Below are positions 42,724 to 52,078 of a stretch of DNA of 64,000 bases, one piece after another. Numbering within the stretch: the first letter of the stretch is position 1; the number at the start of each line of letters is the position of its first letter. Source of the stretch: Eilatimonas milleporae (lineage in GTDB: Bacteria; Pseudomonadota; Alphaproteobacteria; Sphingomonadales; Kordiimonadaceae); contig NZ_REFR01000014.1 of the NCBI RefSeq assembly GCF_003688555.1, positions 248,001 to 312,000 on the forward strand, given 5' to 3'. Made by a program: the position numbers and the translations under genes. The notes below the pieces were generated by a model that made no database searches, was not told the origin of the DNA, and worked only from the letters and a program-made list of their open reading frames with translations.

Positions 42724-43929
42724 ATGACAGACTTGCAGAGCGACAGTGAGACCGGGCCTGAAAACCAGGCCAAGGCCCAAGCAGAGATACAGACAGAGAT
42801 ACAGGCGGAGACACAGGTGGAAACACAGGCGCAGGCCCATCCGGTGAGCGCCTGGTTCCGGCGCACCTTCGCCGACCCGCAGATGGTGCTGCTGGTGGTG
42901 GTCGTCGCCCTGGCCTTTCTGGGGATCATGCTGTTCGCCCAGATGCTGGCGCCGGCCATCGCCGCCGTGGTCATCGCCTTTCTTCTGGACGGGCCGGTGA
43001 AGTGGCTGGAACGGCGCGGGGTGCCGCAACTGCTGGCGATCCCAGGTGTTTTCATCGGGTTTCTGGCGCTGAGCACGGTGATCCTGCTGTCGGTGGTGCC
43101 GCCGCTGGTCACCCAGATCGCCGGTTTCATCAATGAAAGCCCGGCCATGGTGGAAAGCCTGACGGACCTGCTGCTGGAATTGCAGCAGCGGTTCCCGGCC
43201 ATCGTGACGGAGGCGCAGGTGGAAAGCTGGCTGGCACAGATCGGCGCCGAGATCGGGGCGCTGGGCCCGCGCATCCTGCAATACAGTCTGAGCGGCCTGA
43301 CCGGAACGGTGACCATGATCGTCTATCTGGTTCTGGTGCCGCTGATGGTGTTTTTCTTCCTGAAGGACAAGCGCGAGATCCTGGCCTGGGCCGCCAGCTT
43401 CCTGCCGGCGGAAAAGCCCATCATCGAACAGGTCTGGGGCGAGGTGGTCGGCCGGGCCGGCGATTATGCGCGCGGCAAGATCTATGAAATCCTGATCATG
43501 GCGGTGTCGGCCTTTGTCATCTATCAGCTGATCGGCCTGCGCTATGCCACGCTGCTGGCGGTGGCGACGGGGCTGAGCGTGATCATCCCCTATATCGGCG
43601 CGGCCGCCGTGACCCTGCCCATTGCGCTGGTGGGCTATTTCCAGTGGGGATTCAGTTCGGAAATGGCGGTGGCGGTGGCGGCCTATCTTGGATTGCAGGC
43701 GGTCGACGGCAACATTCTGTCGCCGCTTCTGTTTTCGGAGGTGGTGCAGCTGCACCCCAATGCCATCATCGTGGCGGTGCTGGTTTTTGGCGGCATATGG
43801 GGCTTTTGGGGGGTGTTTTTCGCCATTCCGCTGGCCACCGTGGCCAACGCGGTGGTGCGCGCCTGGCGCGACAGAACACAGGACCTGGTGGCATCCGCCG
43901 TAGGAGAGGCAAACACCCCCCCGTTGTAA
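42724..43929 (+). CDS. AI-2E family transporter (PerM/YdiK type)
   Basis: This 401-residue membrane protein has about eight helices with the family pattern: AAVVIAFLLDGPVKWLERRG, a central amphipathic region, LVLVPLMVFFFLKDK, and the C-terminal GVIIPY-like SVIIPYIGAAAVTLPIAL with AVDGNILSPLLF. Family members export AI-2, sodium or other small solutes. The N-terminus has Gln/Glu repeats (AEIQTEIQAETQVETQ). ATG 42724 is used. Confidence 0.9.
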   Translation: MTDLQSDSETGPENQAKAQAEIQTEIQAETQVETQAQAHPVSAWFRRTFADPQMVLLVVVVALAFLGIMLFAQMLAPAIAAVVIAFLLDGPVKWLERRGVPQLLAIPGVFIGFLALSTVILLSVVPPLVTQIAGFINESPAMVESLTDLLLELQQRFPAIVTEAQVESWLAQIGAEIGALGPRILQYSLSGLTGTVTMIVYLVLVPLMVFFFLKDKREILAWAASFLPAEKPIIEQVWGEVVGRAGDYARGKIYEILIMAVSAFVIYQLIGLRYATLLAVATGLSVIIPYIGAAAVTLPIALVGYFQWGFSSEMAVAVAAYLGLQAVDGNILSPLLFSEVVQLHPNAIIVAVLVFGGIWGFWGVFFAIPLATVANAVVRAWRDRTQDLVASAVGEANTPPL

Positions 43930-44037
43930 AACGCAAAGACGGCGGGCCGGGGGAAGATTCAATTGCGCTGAGGTCTTCCAATCGGCGGCAATATCTGCAC
44001 AATGGGCCGCGTTTTCATCATTGAACAAAGACACGCC

Positions 44038-44391
44038 ATGATCCTCGAATCCCGCAGTATTATTTTTTCCGACGAAGAGTTGGTCCTGGCCATGCGCCCG
44101 ATTATGGAAACCAAGGGTCTGGACCAGAATCTTCATCCCACCGCCGTGGTCTCCGAACTGGACGACGAAGGCGAGGTGGCCGTACGCTTCGAATCAAACG
44201 GGTCCGAGCCCGTCCAGTTTTCCAGCCGGGAAGTGGGCGCGGCGGTTTTGAACCATTGTATCGATCAGGGCATCCCCCTGCCGCGCGGATCCTATAAGGA
44301 ACTGGCGATCCGCGGCGACCATGTGGCGCTGATCGTGCGCCTGGAAACCGGCGGCAGCACCGGCGGCACCGCCGATTACGACGACGAATAA
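44038..44391 (+). CDS. Conserved hypothetical protein
   Basis: The 117-residue acidic protein (ILESRSIIFSDEELVLAMRP, HPTAVVSELDDEGEVAVRF) is short and soluble, with a glycine-rich end. Coding character is good and it lies alone between the transporter and copy 3 of the hairpin element. I do not recognise a family. ATG 44038 is preferred to an upstream codon. Confidence 0.65.
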   Translation: MILESRSIIFSDEELVLAMRPIMETKGLDQNLHPTAVVSELDDEGEVAVRFESNGSEPVQFSSREVGAAVLNHCIDQGIPLPRGSYKELAIRGDHVALIVRLETGGSTGGTADYDDE

Positions 44392-44559
44392 CCACACCCC
44401 CGTCTGGCGCGTAGCATAGCGGCCGATACGGCATGTTCCCCCGTCAGGACCGGACACCGGGCAAGGTCGGGACGCCTGAACCCTTATTTGATTTTTGGAT
44501 GTGACCGGCGCCGGGTGTTTTCCGAGCGGCGTGCGGTGCGCCGGGTATTTATGGCTCCA

Positions 44560-44790
44560 AGAGCTTGGCCGTTCCTGATTTTTGTCGGGAAGAGCCTTGC
44601 CAGCCCGCTTTATTGCCCGAAGAGCCTGGCCGTCCCGCTCCACCCACTAATTTTTATTGGGCAGAGCTTAACCGTCCCACTCCCCCACCCGGCCACCCAC
44701 GGGATCGTACGCTATGGGTGGCCGGGTGGGGGAGTGGGACGGTTAAGCTCTTCGAGTCATAATCCAGTGGGGGAGCGGGACGGCAAAGCT
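44560..44790. repeat. Long-stem hairpin element, copy 3, with degenerate half copies
   Basis: A perfect 36-bp stem (44664-44699 with 44715-44750) encloses loop CGGGATCGTACGCTA. Short terminal inverted repeats CCCACT (44643-44648) and AGTGGG (44766-44771) bound the unit. Degenerate half copies flank it at 44570-44640 and 44771-44800 (for example TTTTTGTCGGGAAGAGC and GAGCGGGACGGCAAAGCTC), so the site looks like a nest of decayed insertions. It is at a convergent gene junction. Confidence 0.92.
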
Positions 44791-44797
44791 CTGCCCG

Positions 44798-44837
44798 ATA
44801 AAACCCGGAACACTAGGCTTCCAGCCTAGTGTTCCGG
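44798..44837 (-). terminator. Intrinsic terminator of cysK overlapping its stop codon
   Basis: A perfect 15-bp stem (44805-44819 with 44823-44837) has a 3-nt loop and is followed on the minus strand by GTTTTAT. The TAG stop of cysK sits within the first arm. Confidence 0.85.
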
Positions 44838-45749
44838 CAGAAAATCCGGCACGGACAGATAGCGTTCGCCGGTGTCGTAGCAGAAGCCGAGAATGCGCGT
44901 GCCCTCGGCGATGCCCTGGTCCGCGATCGCCTTGTCGATGGCGGCGAGTGTGGCACCGGAGGAAATGCCGATGAGCGCGCCTTCCTCCCGCGCGGCGCGC
45001 AGGGCCATGGCCTTGGCCGCGTCGGCGTCGACCTGGACGATGCCGTCCAAAAGCGCGGTGTCCATGATGCCGGGGACAAAGCCGGCACCGATGCCCTGGA
45101 TAGGGTGCGGCCCCGGCGCGCCGCCGGACAGAACCGGCGACAGCGCCGGTTCGACCGCCAGCACCTTCAGGAACGGCCAGTCCTTTTTCAGCAGCTCGGC
45201 ACAGCCGGTGATATGGCCGCCGGTGCCGACACCGGTGATCATGTAATCGAGGCCGTCGTCAAAATCGGCGAGGATTTCCTGCGCCGTGGTCAGGCGGTGC
45301 ACTTCCAGATTGGCGGGGTTTTCAAACTGTTGCGGCATCCAGGCGCCAGGGGTCTCGGCGACAAGCTGTTCGGCGCGGGCGACCGCGCCCTTCATGCCCT
45401 GTTCCTTCGGCGTCAGGTCGAATGTGGCGCCGTAGGCCAGCATCAGGCGCCGCCGTTCCAGCGACATGGATTCAGGCATGACCAGGATAAGCCGATACCC
45501 CTTGACCGCCGCCACCATGGCAAGGCCGATACCGGTATTGCCCGATGTGGGTTCGATAATGGTACCGCCGGGGGTCAGCGCGCCGCTGTTTTCAGCGGCC
45601 TCGATCATGGCAAGGGCGATGCGGTCCTTGATCGAGCCGCCGGGATTGGCGCGCTCCATCTTCAGCCAGACTTCGTGGGCGGGGAACAGGCGCGACAGAC
45701 GCACATGCGGCGTGTCGCCGATGGTTTCAAGAATGGATGATGCTTTCAT
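44826..45749 (-). CDS. cysK: Cysteine synthase (O-acetylserine sulfhydrylase)
   Basis: CysK makes cysteine from O-acetylserine and sulfide using PLP. The 307-residue protein has the PLP lysine in NPGGSIKDR at about 41, the substrate loop PTSGNTG at about 71-77 and the phosphate-binding [14 protein letters not shown] lies 5 nt before ATG 45749, which excludes the earlier start at 45842. cysE, whose product makes the substrate, is 198 bp upstream on the same strand. The last codons form part of its terminator. Confidence 0.96.
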   Translation of the reverse strand: MKASSILETIGDTPHVRLSRLFPAHEVWLKMERANPGGSIKDRIALAMIEAAENSGALTPGGTIIEPTSGNTGIGLAMVAAVKGYRLILVMPESMSLERRRLMLAYGATFDLTPKEQGMKGAVARAEQLVAETPGAWMPQQFENPANLEVHRLTTAQEILADFDDGLDYMITGVGTGGHITGCAELLKKDWPFLKVLAVEPALSPVLSGGAPGPHPIQGIGAGFVPGIMDTALLDGIVQVDADAAKAMALRAAREEGALIGISSGATLAAIDKAIADQGIAEGTRILGFCYDTGERYLSVPDFLPEH

Positions 45750-45947
45750 ATGTCCCTCCGCTGGCTTGGCAAGGATTGGAAACGGGGACCGGTGCCGGGC
45801 GGCACGGCCGGACAAGGCCGCCGCGCCGCATTCCCGCGTCACAGTGTGTCCGGGTCACACTATGTCATAAATGATTGCCGTTTTGTGGCCGCAAGGCCGC
45901 AAAGGGCGGCTGTTCCGGATTCAGTGGGTCAGGGTCGATAAAGGGGC

Positions 45948-46814
45948 TTACGCCTCTTCGCGGCTGTCGATGGGCACCACCGCTTCCGTGTCGCAGGCGC
46001 GGAACATGATGCGCGAGCGCGGCGGCACCGAGCGGGTCAGCCAGACATTGCCGCCGATGACGGAATCGCGCCCGACGACGGTGTCGCCGCCGAGAATGGT
46101 GGCGCTGGCATAGACGACCACATTGTCCTCGATCGTGGGGTGACGCTTGACCGTGCGGTCGGCCCCGTCGACCCTGAGCGCGCCGAGGGTGACCCCCTGA
46201 TACAGTTTGACATTGTCGCCGATCACGGCGGTGCCGCCGATGACGACACCGGTGCCGTGATCGATGAAAAAGGATTTGCCGATCCGCGCGCGGGGGTGAA
46301 TGTCGATGCCAGTGCGCTGATGGGCATATTCGGTGATCAGGCGCGGCAGAAGCGGTACCTCCAGGCGGATCAGGGCATGGGCGATACGATACGCCGCCAC
46401 CGCGTAAAAGCCCGGATAGCTGAGAATGACCTCTTCCAGGCTTTCCGCCGCCGGGTCGCCCTCCAACAGGGCGCGGCCGTCCAGCAGGCAGGCATCGGCG
46501 ATATCGGGCAGGCCGGCGACAAAGGCATCCGCGACGGCCTCGCGGCTGCCGGCCCCGTCCGGCAGGGTCAATGGGCGCAGCAGGACGGCGAGGCGGGCGC
46601 TGTGGGCCTTCAGGTCATGGACCAGATCGCTTTCGCCGCGCGGCGCGGCGCAGAAATGCGGAAACATCAGCGCCAGCGTTTCGTGCAGAAAGGTGCCGAC
46701 ACGGTCGAGGCACAGGCCGGACAGGTCGCCGTGCCGCCCGTGATGGGCGGCCAGCCGCCCGGCTGTCAGCGAAAAAACCGGGACATTCGCGCCCGGCATG
46801 GAAGATTCCGGCAT
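45948..46814 (-). CDS. cysE: Serine O-acetyltransferase (EpsC-type)
   Basis: CysE acetylates serine with acetyl-CoA. The 288-residue protein has a helical N-terminal half (FPHFCAAPRGESDLVHDL) and the left-handed beta-helix with HPRARIGKSFFIDHGTGVVIG, VTLGAL and ATILGGDTVVG. The EpsC-like pattern with TGIDIHP places it in the longer subgroup. GGGG lies 6-7 nt before the ATG. It acts with CysK encoded just downstream. Confidence 0.95.
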   Translation of the reverse strand: MPESSMPGANVPVFSLTAGRLAAHHGRHGDLSGLCLDRVGTFLHETLALMFPHFCAAPRGESDLVHDLKAHSARLAVLLRPLTLPDGAGSREAVADAFVAGLPDIADACLLDGRALLEGDPAAESLEEVILSYPGFYAVAAYRIAHALIRLEVPLLPRLITEYAHQRTGIDIHPRARIGKSFFIDHGTGVVIGGTAVIGDNVKLYQGVTLGALRVDGADRTVKRHPTIEDNVVVYASATILGGDTVVGRDSVIGGNVWLTRSVPPRSRIMFRACDTEAVVPIDSREEA

Positions 46815-46979
46815 GTGTTACCCCTTATTGTCACGCCTTGTAACGGTATAGTTTAGGAATGCCGGCCCCGGTCGCAACCCCCCGACACAAGAGAAATTCT
46901 TGGTCCAGGCTGAATCTGATCTTGCGTGTGGGGGGTGTGTGTTTTTTGTCTGGCAGAGTGTGGGGGGTGGGCTGCTCCA

Positions 46980-47180
46980 CTAATTTTTATCGGGCAGAGC
47001 GTGGCCGGCCCGCTCCCCCACTGGATTATGACTCGAAGAGCTTAACCGTCCCACTCCCCCACCCGGCCACCCATAGCGTACGATCCCGTGGGTGGCCGGG
47101 TGGGGGAGTGGGACGGTTAAGCTCTGCCCAATAAAAATTAGTGGGGGAGCGGGCCGGCCACGCTCTGCCCGACAAAAAAC
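46980..47180. repeat. Long-stem hairpin element, copy 4, nested inside a second palindrome
   Basis: The inner perfect 37-bp stem (47037-47073 with 47089-47125) encloses TAGCGTACGATCCCG. Around it is a second perfect 32-bp inverted repeat (46991-47022 with 47140-47171) whose sequence begins like the element's own end (TTTTTATCGGGCAGAGC). One copy therefore appears to sit inside an older copy with a different stem. Between cysE and plsC; the rest of the gap shows no gene. Confidence 0.93.
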
Positions 47181-47260
47181 AGGGAGCGGGATACTCAAGC
47201 TCTACCTGACAAAATCAAACAAAGAGGCAACCCACCTCCGATTCCAACACTCTCGATTCC

Positions 47261-48013
47261 TCAGTCCTCCGGCAGGACATGGCCGTATCCGGCCTCGACC
47301 ATCAGGGCTTCGGACCGGTCGACGACGGCGGCGCGCAACCGGGCCATGAAATCGTCTTTGTCGAGGGTGACGTCGATGGGCGGCAGGGCCTCGAACACCA
47401 CGTGTCCGGGGCGGTGCCAGAAGCCGCGGGTCCAGAACAGGCCGGAATTGGTGGCAACCGGCACCACCGTCAGGCCGGCGCTGCGGCCCAGATGATAGGC
47501 ACCGGCCTTCAGCGCCCGCCGGTCGCCGGGGCGGACCCGCGTGGCCTGGGGGTAGACGATCAGCGCCCGCCCGCCGGCGTGGATTTCGCCGGCGACCACA
47601 TCCATGTCCCTGTGGGCCTTGCCCGACTGGCGGTCGATCTTGATCACCCCCATTTTCTTGAAAATCAGGCCGATCACCGGCAAGCGGAACAGTTCCTTCT
47701 TGGCCAGCGCCGACAGGTCGGGGCGCACCAGATAGGTCATGATGGGGTCGAGATTGCTTTGATGCGCGGCGGCCAGGATGACGGCGCCGTCACAGGGGAT
47801 ATTGTCCAGGCCGCGATATTCCACCCGGATGCCCATGAGCACGCGGGCCAGCACCACGCTGGACCGGCAATAGATATAAACGCCGCGCCGCACCGCGGCC
47901 TCGCCCGTGAAAAGGCACAGCGGCAGCATGACAAGACTACAGTACAGCGCCGTCATGCCGAAAAAGGCGATGTTGAACAGGGCGGACCTGACACCGTTGA
48001 AAAGCGAAACCAC
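47261..48013 (-). CDS. plsC: 1-acyl-sn-glycerol-3-phosphate acyltransferase
   Basis: PlsC adds the second acyl chain to lysophosphatidic acid in phospholipid synthesis. The 250-residue protein has an N-terminal membrane helix, the catalytic HQSNLDP block, the phosphate-binding region with FKKMGVIKIDR, and VYPQATRVRPGD, where the usual EGT is replaced by QAT. The GTG at 48013 has GGAG upstream and gives a normal family length; the frame is open to 48169. The QAT replacement is known in a subset of family members and need not abolish activity. Confidence 0.9.
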   Translation of the reverse strand: MVSLFNGVRSALFNIAFFGMTALYCSLVMLPLCLFTGEAAVRRGVYIYCRSSVVLARVLMGIRVEYRGLDNIPCDGAVILAAAHQSNLDPIMTYLVRPDLSALAKKELFRLPVIGLIFKKMGVIKIDRQSGKAHRDMDVVAGEIHAGGRALIVYPQATRVRPGDRRALKAGAYHLGRSAGLTVVPVATNSGLFWTRGFWHRPGHVVFEALPPIDVTLDKDDFMARLRAAVVDRSEALMVEAGYGHVLPED

Positions 48014-48357
48014 GAAACCCGTCTCCCCCCTTATTATATGCGGGCGTGGCCGCCCGGCGCGCCGCCAGCGTTCGCGACATGGCTGTTTTATGCCACCCGC
48101 GGGCGGCCCATCCGGCGGATCGGCAGGGCCCGCGTCGCACATCGCAATGAATGAAACGGCAAAACTCATCGCACCAAGCGCCTTTTGGACACAAGGGAAA
48201 AAATCCGCTAATTTCGTCTTCTGAAACGGGACAGGGCGTGAAGGCGGGCGGATATCCGGCCCCGGCAGCGCGCCACGTATAAGAGAGCCGGCATCCCGTT
48301 GGGCACGGGCCGGCCGGATAATGATAATACAGCGATCAACTGGGCAACAGCAACCAC
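48014..48357. other. Divergent intergenic region
   Basis: The 344 bp between plsC and the PilZ gene carry the plsC ribosome binding site (GGGGGGAG, minus strand) and presumably both promoters. No RNA gene or repeat was seen. Confidence 0.3.
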
Positions 48358-48690
48358 GTGACAGACAATAACAGACGCATGGACGACCGGCTGGACGTGT
48401 TGTGGACGGCCCGGCTGGAACAGGCGGACGGCCGGGTCGGCGCCTGCACGGTGCACGATATTTCGCTGGCGGGCATTCTGATCAGCACCGACGAACCGGT
48501 CACGGCCGGCGAGGAACTTCTGATCGAGATCGAGGGCATCGGCAGTTTCGCCGGCCGGCTGATGTGGCGCCACGAGAAGCAGGGCGGCGTGGCCCTGGTG
48601 GCCGGGCCGGACCTGTTGCTGAAAAAATTCGCCGAGCGGGCCGGGGAAGCCCTGTCCACGCACCCGGAAAAACCCGACGACGGATTCTAG
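48358..48690 (+). CDS. PilZ-domain protein
   Basis: The 110-residue protein fits PilZ, a cyclic-di-GMP-binding beta barrel: NRRMDDRLDVLWTARL at the N-terminus and HDISLAGILIST (the DxSxxG motif) near residue 33. The first motif is NRRMDDR, close to RxxxR, so ligand binding is plausible. Start GTG 48358 keeps this region; an ATG at 48379 would remove the arginines. It precedes a chemotaxis receptor gene, and the two may share a motility role. Confidence 0.75.
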   Translation: MTDNNRRMDDRLDVLWTARLEQADGRVGACTVHDISLAGILISTDEPVTAGEELLIEIEGIGSFAGRLMWRHEKQGGVALVAGPDLLLKKFAERAGEALSTHPEKPDDGF

Positions 48691-48793
48691 ACCACGTCTG
48701 CACCACTTTTGGGCGACGGCCGGCATTGCCATCCGGTCACGCGGGCGCCCCAATGTCCCGCACGCGCATCCACATCCCCCACAATAAACGCAA

Positions 48794-48814
48794 TTGGTGT
48801 ATTTTTTACACCAA
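48794..48814. promoter_or_regulatory. TTGGTGTA/TACACCAA inverted repeat
   Basis: This inverted repeat has 8-bp arms and a T5 loop, 104 bp after the PilZ stop and about 130 bp before the chemoreceptor start. It may be a terminator or an operator. Confidence 0.3.
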
Positions 48815-48942
48815 AACGGCAGGTGCTGGCGAAGCCTTACCGGTATCACCACAAATTTAAGGAAATTTAACCAAGGCGTGACATTAAGTGGACCGCATCT
48901 TATACAGCCATCGACATACACGTGTATTGGGGGTGTTCGACC

Positions 48943-51147
48943 ATGGCATCGCAAGGTTCCAAGGACCCGTTTCGTTTTCTGAGTATCCGTAACATTCTTT
49001 TCATGATTACCGGCCTGCTCGTGGTCATCATTCTGGGGTTCGCCCTCAATATGATGGTCGACGCGATCAGTCAGCAGAAGCGCGCCGAACAGGGCCAGAT
49101 CGTCAATGCCCTGATTGACGACCTGAAAACCATGAAACTGGCCATCGCCGGGGCCCGCACGGTGGCCAGCACCGCGCTGGGATACGAGATGACGCCGCCG
49201 ACCAGCTTCGCCAACGATGTGCGCGAGGCTCGCGCACAGGTGGACCGGGCCTACCGCACGATTCTCGACAAGCTGGGCGCGCTGCCGGAGTTTGACGGCA
49301 AGGGCAAGCAGCTGAGCAATTTCAACCAGACTTACGAGGCCTACCGCGCCATCGGTGTCCAACTGACCGAGGACATGGGCCGGCCGGCGGTAAGCCGCAT
49401 GCTGCGCAGCCGGGACGTCACCCGCGCCCAGAGCAATCTGGTGGAAGCGACGGCGTCCCTGCGCAGCGCCATCGAGACCAGTTTCGAGCCCCCCAATGCC
49501 GCCATCGCCGCCCTGCGGGTGATGAAGCTGCAATTGTGGGTGATGCTGGAATATTCCGGACGCGAAGCAGCCATGATCGGCGGCAACATCGCCAGCAGCG
49601 ACCCCTTGAGCGACGTGGAACTGCAACTGGTCTCGCAATATGGCGGCTATGTCATGAGTGCGTGGGAACAGGTGCAGAAAATGGCCCAGACCAATGTGGC
49701 CACACCGGAAATGGCCGCCCAGATCGAGGAAGTCGACAGCCTGTTCTTCGAGGAGTTTTCCTATATCCGCGACGATATCTATGCCGCCTCGGAAGAGGAC
49801 GGCGCCTACAGCCTGACGCCCGACGCCTGGATCGGTGAGACCGAGACCGCGCGCGCGCCGGTCACCCGGCTTCTGGACATTGCCGACGACGTGAACAGGG
49901 TTGTGCGCAGCGAGGCCACCGCGGAAACCCAGAGTAATTTCATCTGGTCCATCGTCATCGTGGTCGCGGTGCTGGGACTGGCGGTGGTCGGCGTGTGGAT
50001 CGTCATGTCGCGGGTGATCAGCCCGATCAACGGTCTGTCGCGGGCCATGACGGTGATCGCCGGCGGCGATTTCGACACCGAGGTGCCCTTTGCCGGCCGT
50101 CAGGATGAGGTGGGCGACATGGCGCGCACCCTGACGATTTTCAAGGAAAACGCCATCGAGCGCCAGCAGCTGGAAGAAGAGCAGCGCCAGCGCGACGAAG
50201 AGGCCCGCCAGCAAAAAGCCCGGGAAGAGGACGAAAAACGCCGCGAGGAGGAAGAGCGGCGCCGGCGCGAACAGGAACAGGAAGAAAAGGCGCGCGAGGA
50301 ACGCCGCGCCGCCATGCTGGACCTGGCCGATCAGTTCGAGGCCTCGGTCAGTGCCGTGGTTGACGGGCTGTCCAGTTCGGCCCGCGACATGGAACAGGCC
50401 GCGCGCGGCATGACCCAGACGGCGGAAGACACCAGCGGCAAGTCCGACCTGGTGGCCAGCGCCGCGCAGCAGGCCAGCACCAATGCCAACATGGTGGCGA
50501 CGGCGGCCGAGGAGCTGTCGGCGTCGGTGCGCGAGATCACCGGCCAGACCACCCAGTCGAGCGAAGCGGCCCGCGACGCCGTGAACCGGACGGAAAACGC
50601 CAGCAAGGACATTGCCGAGCTGGTCGCCGCCGCCCGCAAGATCGGCGATGTGGTGCAGCTGATCAACGATATCGCCGAACAGACCAATCTTCTGGCCCTG
50701 AACGCCACGATCGAGGCGGCGCGCGCCGGCGAGGCCGGCAAGGGCTTTGCCGTGGTGGCATCGGAAGTGAAGTCGCTGGCCAACCAGACCGGCAAGGCGA
50801 CGCAGGAGATTTCCGCGCAGGTGGACGGCATGCAGGCGGCCACCAACACGGCGGTCAAGGCGATGGACCAGATCAAGGGCATCATCGCCGACATCGATTC
50901 CACCGCGGTGTCGATTGCCACGGCGGTCGAGGAGCAGGACGCCTCGACCCAGGAAATCGCCCGCAATGTGGCCGAGGTGTCGACCGGCACGGAAGAGGTG
51001 ACCAGCAACATCAACGCGGTGCACCAGGGCGCCACATCCACCGGGGCGGCGGCCAATCAGGTGCTGTCGGCGGCGCAAGGCCTGTCGAAACAGTCCGACG
51101 ATCTGCGCGGTCAGGTGGACCAGTTCCTGGCGACCATCCGCGCCTGA
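48943..51147 (+). CDS. Methyl-accepting chemotaxis protein
   Basis: The receptor has membrane helices at about 23-45 and 333-355, a long helical periplasmic domain between them, a HAMP domain, an E/R/Q-rich coiled coil (about 410-460) and the signalling domain with hairpin [20 protein letters not shown]. It would signal through CheW/CheA. The coiled coil between HAMP and the methylation helices is longer than usual. ATG 48943 follows GGGGGTG. A terminator follows the stop. Confidence 0.95.
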   Translation: MASQGSKDPFRFLSIRNILFMITGLLVVIILGFALNMMVDAISQQKRAEQGQIVNALIDDLKTMKLAIAGARTVASTALGYEMTPPTSFANDVREARAQVDRAYRTILDKLGALPEFDGKGKQLSNFNQTYEAYRAIGVQLTEDMGRPAVSRMLRSRDVTRAQSNLVEATASLRSAIETSFEPPNAAIAALRVMKLQLWVMLEYSGREAAMIGGNIASSDPLSDVELQLVSQYGGYVMSAWEQVQKMAQTNVATPEMAAQIEEVDSLFFEEFSYIRDDIYAASEEDGAYSLTPDAWIGETETARAPVTRLLDIADDVNRVVRSEATAETQSNFIWSIVIVVAVLGLAVVGVWIVMSRVISPINGLSRAMTVIAGGDFDTEVPFAGRQDEVGDMARTLTIFKENAIERQQLEEEQRQRDEEARQQKAREEDEKRREEEERRRREQEQEEKAREERRAAMLDLADQFEASVSAVVDGLSSSARDMEQAARGMTQTAEDTSGKSDLVASAAQQASTNANMVATAAEELSASVREITGQTTQSSEAARDAVNRTENASKDIAELVAAARKIGDVVQLINDIAEQTNLLALNATIEAARAGEAGKGFAVVASEVKSLANQTGKATQEISAQVDGMQAATNTAVKAMDQIKGIIADIDSTAVSIATAVEEQDASTQEIARNVAEVSTGTEEVTSNINAVHQGATSTGAAANQVLSAAQGLSKQSDDLRGQVDQFLATIRA

Positions 51148-51173
51148 GCTGAGCGATCCCTATCGCCAATGAA

Positions 51174-51208
51174 AAGGCTCCGGCACGCATGTGCCGGAGC
51201 CTTGTTTT
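51174..51208 (+). terminator. Intrinsic terminator after the chemoreceptor gene
   Basis: A 12-bp stem AAGGCTCCGGCA/TGCCGGAGCCTT with a 6-nt loop is followed by GTTTT, 26 bp past the stop. It is bidirectional in form and may also end the TonB-like transcript. Confidence 0.9.
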
Positions 51209-51311
51209 ATGATGCGGTCTGTTTGTTGATACCGTCTGTTTGTTTTTGGCCCGTTTCAGGCGCTTTGTCTTTGCTAGGCGTTCCGGCTGTTCTTGGGTTT
51301 GCCGGTCCGCG

Positions 51312-51734
51312 TCAGTTCAGGCGCCAGGAAATCGGGATGATGAAGGTCAGGCGGCTGTCGTCCATATCGCCGGGCGGCGCCGGCAGCGGGTCGAGCCGCT
51401 TCATCATTTTCGGGATGGCGTTGTCGAGGATTTTCTGCCCCGTAGCCTCCACCACCTCGAAATTCTGGATGGCGCCGCTGCGGTCGATGGTGACCTTGAC
51501 CTTGGCCGAGCCCTCGATCTCCCGCATCAGGGCGGAACGTGGATAGACATGCTTGGCCGCGATCTTCTTGGCCAGCGCGCTTTGCCATGATTTGACGTCC
51601 TGGGCCGCCGCCGGCTCCACCGCCAGCCCGGCGGCGAGACAACAGGCCAGCAAGACAGCCGGCATGGCGGCCGCGATCGGTGTTTTTGCCCGCGCGGTGG
51701 CGGGGCGATGTGGTCTCTTCCTTCTGAAAAGCAT
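51312..51734 (-). CDS. TonB C-terminal domain protein
   Basis: The 140-residue protein has a signal or anchor segment (AAAMPAVLLACCLAAGLA) and a TonB-like C-terminal fold: KIAAKHVYPRSALMREIEG, KVKVTIDRSGAIQNFEVVE and a closing LTFIIPISWRLN. It lacks the proline-rich spacer of canonical TonB. It may be an energy transducer of reduced form or a periplasmic binding protein. GGGGG lies before ATG 51734. Confidence 0.85.
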   Translation of the reverse strand: MLFRRKRPHRPATARAKTPIAAAMPAVLLACCLAAGLAVEPAAAQDVKSWQSALAKKIAAKHVYPRSALMREIEGSAKVKVTIDRSGAIQNFEVVEATGQKILDNAIPKMMKRLDPLPAPPGDMDDSRLTFIIPISWRLN

Positions 51735-51990
51735 TGTTATGACCCCCTGGTTCGTTTTGGTAGTGCCGGTTTCAGTGCAGTGCACGGTGCCGAGTCTAAT
51801 GAAAAAGCGTAAAAACACCCTAAACGCGCATGGCCTTTCCCCAAAGTGAGGGACGTGGCCGCCCGCATGGCGGCGTGCATGATGGAGCCGGCGGGACGGC
51901 TGCACGCAATTCGGCCTTGCGCGGCGGCCCCATATGGCTATAGTGCCCGCCGCACCTGCCGGTTTACCACACCGGCACGGATGACTGGAT

Positions 51991-52078
51991 GGAGCGTTGG
52001 CCGAGCGGTTTAAGGCGCACGCCTGGAAAGCGTGTTGGGCGCAAGCCCTCAAGGGTTCGAATCCCTTACGCTCCGCCA
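51991..52078 (+). tRNA. tRNA-Ser (anticodon GGA)
   Basis: The 88-nt gene has acceptor GGAGCGT/ACGCTCC, a long variable arm (TTGGGCGCAAGCCCTCAA), anticodon loop CTGGAAA with GGA, T-loop TTCGAAT, discriminator G and encoded CCA. The repeated DNA that follows starts at the CCA. Confidence 0.97.

Noticed and set aside
46859-47134. Small plus-strand frame across hairpin copy 4
   Set aside because: It is made of repeat sequence and lacks a ribosome binding site or a recognisable product.
48208-51078. A 956-codon open frame on the minus strand opposite the chemoreceptor
   Set aside because: Shadow of the receptor gene, glycine- and histidine-rich without motifs.
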